From Negativicutes bacterium (GTDB taxonomy: Bacteria > Bacillota_C > Negativicutes > Sporomusales_B > JARLHX01), in assembly GCA_031292035.1 (NCBI GenBank), contig JARLHX010000283.1:52387-116386 (forward strand): a stretch of DNA of 64,000 nucleotides, read 5' to 3'. The first letter of the stretch is position 1. Each line of letters opens with the position of its first letter. The notes under the pieces were generated by a model, which saw nothing but the letters and a program-made list of their open reading frames with translations, was not told the origin of the DNA and searched no databases. Shown in pieces: positions 62,611-64,000 of the stretch. Position numbers and translations under genes: made by a program.

Positions 62611-63750
62611 ATGCAATTTGAAATGACCGAAGAACAAAAGATGATGCAGAAGATGGCAAAGGACTTCGCCGAGAAGAGATTGGCACCAGGGGCTGCCGAA
62701 CGGGACGAGAAAGAAGAATTTTCCCGGGAATTGTACAACGAGATGGCCGACATGGGCTTCACGGGAATTTGCTTCCCTGAACAGTATGGCGGTGCTGGTG
62801 GCGACTACATCAGCTATATCACTGTTTTGGAAGAGACCGGAAAAGCCGATAGCGGCATGAATGTTAGCCTCTCGGCCACCGTGTCGCTTTGCGCCTGGCC
62901 GATTTACGCTTATGGCACAGAAGAACAGAAACAAAAATACTTGGTACCTCTCGCTGAAGGCAGCAAAATGGGCGCGTTCGGTCTGACCGAACCAAACGCC
63001 GGAACCGATGCCGCCTCCCAGCAGACCGTGGCCGTCCTCAACGGTGACCACTATGTGCTGAACGGCAGTAAAATTTTCATCACCAACGGCGGTGAAGCCG
63101 AAGTCAATGTAGTATTTGCCATGACTGACAAGAGCAAAGGCGTAAAAGGCATTACCGCCTTCATCTTGGAAAAAGGGATGCCTGGTTTTACCTTCGGCAA
63201 AAAAGAACACAAAATGGGCATCCGTTCTTCGCAGACGATGGAACTGATTTTCCAAGACGTCAAAGTGCCTCTGGCCAACATGTTAGGCAAAGAAGGCGAA
63301 GGCTTCAAGATTGCCATGACGACACTAGACGGCGGCCGGATCGGTATCGCCGCCCAGGCCCTTGGTCTTGCCGGCGCAGCTCTGGATGCCGCTGTCAAGT
63401 ATTCCAAAGAGCGCGTCCAATTTGGCAAACCGATTTCAGCCAACCAGGCAATCGGCTTTATGTTGGCCGACATGGCTACCAGACTCGATGCCGCCAGGCT
63501 GCTGACTTACCGGGCTGCCTACCTGAAACAGGCTGGACTGCCCTATTCCAAAGAAGCGGCCATGGCCAAGCTGTATGCCTCGGATGCAGCAATGGCGATT
63601 ACTACTGATGCCGTTCAGGTCTTCGGCGGCTACGGCTACAGCCGGGAATATCCGGCTGAGCGCTTGATGCGCGACGCCAAGATTACCCAGATCTACGAAG
63701 GTACCAACCAGGTACAACGTATGGTCATCGCGGGAGCGGTTCTGCGCTAA
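62611..63750 (+). CDS. Short-chain acyl-CoA dehydrogenase (butyryl-CoA dehydrogenase type)
   Basis: 379 aa, standard [19 protein letters not shown] (FAD-binding), [59 protein letters not shown] and the catalytic glutamate in [11 protein letters not shown] (about E363). ATG 62611 has GGGGGG 7 bases upstream; ATG 62596 lies before it. Followed directly by etfB: in anaerobes this trio carries out electron-bifurcating reduction of crotonyl-CoA. Confidence 0.93.
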   Translation: MQFEMTEEQKMMQKMAKDFAEKRLAPGAAERDEKEEFSRELYNEMADMGFTGICFPEQYGGAGGDYISYITVLEETGKADSGMNVSLSATVSLCAWPIYAYGTEEQKQKYLVPLAEGSKMGAFGLTEPNAGTDAASQQTVAVLNGDHYVLNGSKIFITNGGEAEVNVVFAMTDKSKGVKGITAFILEKGMPGFTFGKKEHKMGIRSSQTMELIFQDVKVPLANMLGKEGEGFKIAMTTLDGGRIGIAAQALGLAGAALDAAVKYSKERVQFGKPISANQAIGFMLADMATRLDAARLLTYRAAYLKQAGLPYSKEAAMAKLYASDAAMAITTDAVQVFGGYGYSREYPAERLMRDAKITQIYEGTNQVQRMVIAGAVLR

Positions 63751-63800
63751 TTGTCGCAGGTTTACTGCACTAACTTACGATACAACAGGAGGTTCAAGGA

Positions 63801-64000
63801 ATGGAAATCGTAGTATGTGTCAAGCAAGTGCCTGACACCACCGAAGTAAAAATCGATCCGGTAACCAATACCCTCATCCGTCAGGGAGTACCGAGCATCG
63901 TCAACCCCTTCGACAAAAATGCCGTCGAAGCAGCCCTTCAGCTAAAAGAAAAATACGGCGGCAAAGTCACCGTCCTCTCCATGGGACCACCCCAGGCCAA
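63801..64000 (+). CDS. etfB: Electron transfer flavoprotein beta subunit, N-terminal part (cut by window edge)
   Basis: ATG 63801 with ACAGGAGG upstream; 66 codons to the edge without a stop. Opens MEIVVCVKQVPDTTEVKIDP and continues NPFDKNAVEAALQLKEKYGG and VTVLSMGPPQA, the typical EtfB start (adenine-nucleotide alpha-hydrolase fold). Placed 50 bases after the acyl-CoA dehydrogenase; etfA should follow beyond the window. Confidence 0.93.
   Translation, partial: MEIVVCVKQVPDTTEVKIDPVTNTLIRQGVPSIVNPFDKNAVEAALQLKEKYGGKVTVLSMGPPQA

Overview
The window reads as the chromosome of an anaerobic, spore-forming, amino/organic-acid-fermenting Firmicute, most likely a Negativicute of the Sporomusaceae type; this is an inference. 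It rests on strong AGGAGG ribosome-binding sites with frequent TTG/GTG starts, a CotF-type spore-coat protein, a SpoIIE-like phosphatase with a STAS partner, a 2-hydroxyacyl-CoA dehydratase activase, a butyrate-type thiolase/acyl-CoA dehydrogenase/ETF cluster and a hexuronate TRAP system. No rRNA, tRNA, CRISPR array or intact insertion sequence was seen.

Layout. 1-5.8 kb: tail of a PucR-type regulator, then a likely operon of two-subunit 3-oxoacid CoA-transferase, thiolase, MFS carrier and M20 peptidase, facing a LysR regulator. 6.9-7.8 kb: three small unrecognised genes, each followed or bounded by a terminator. 8.1-11.7 kb: two ACS-type MFS carriers around a DUF2156 protein. 11.9-14.6 kb: a partner-switching pair, a STAS protein and a convergent sensor-phosphatase-kinase fusion. 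14.8-16.6 kb: two exported LPP20/FlgT-like proteins. 16.8-20.9 kb: a TPP-riboswitch-led thiamin salvage cluster (cytX, an alpha/beta hydrolase, thiE, thiM). 21-23.1 kb: a D-serine-dehydratase/D-threonine-aldolase-like enzyme plus an ornithine-cyclodeaminase-family reductase. 23.3-25.4 kb: a secreted trypsin-like protease and a secreted protein sharing its C-terminal domain. 25.6-26.8 kb: a Cys/Pro-repeat peptide and CotF-type coat genes. 26.9-28.8 kb: Ku and LigD-type ligase (NHEJ). 29-34.5 kb: a lone dehydratase activase, then a FadR-type regulator, DASS carrier, M29/NicX-like protein and PdxA2.

35-46.8 kb: hexuronate use. An AT-rich TRAP transporter cassette is bracketed by two related 50-base repeats and followed by an exported aldose epimerase, a ROK regulator and uxaC-uxaB-uxaA-uxaE. 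UxaE would let glucuronate and galacturonate both drain through tagaturonate and altronate, so uxuAB would not be needed. 47-49.4 kb: a small membrane protein and a chemoreceptor. 49.5-53.6 kb (minus strand): a PF04392 binding protein without a signal peptide, a long U32 peptidase and a class III aminotransferase. 54-59.3 kb: pfkA, dnaE and a convergent SanA/YdcF-like protein. 59.7-64 kb: a propionate/butyrate-type CoA-transferase behind a near-perfect sigma-54 promoter, then thiolase behind a promoter overlapped by a Rex-like palindrome, acyl-CoA dehydrogenase and the start of etfB, which runs off the right edge.

Starts were chosen by Shine-Dalgarno spacing and often differ from the longest open frame. 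Function calls are from recognised motifs and family resemblance, without database searches.
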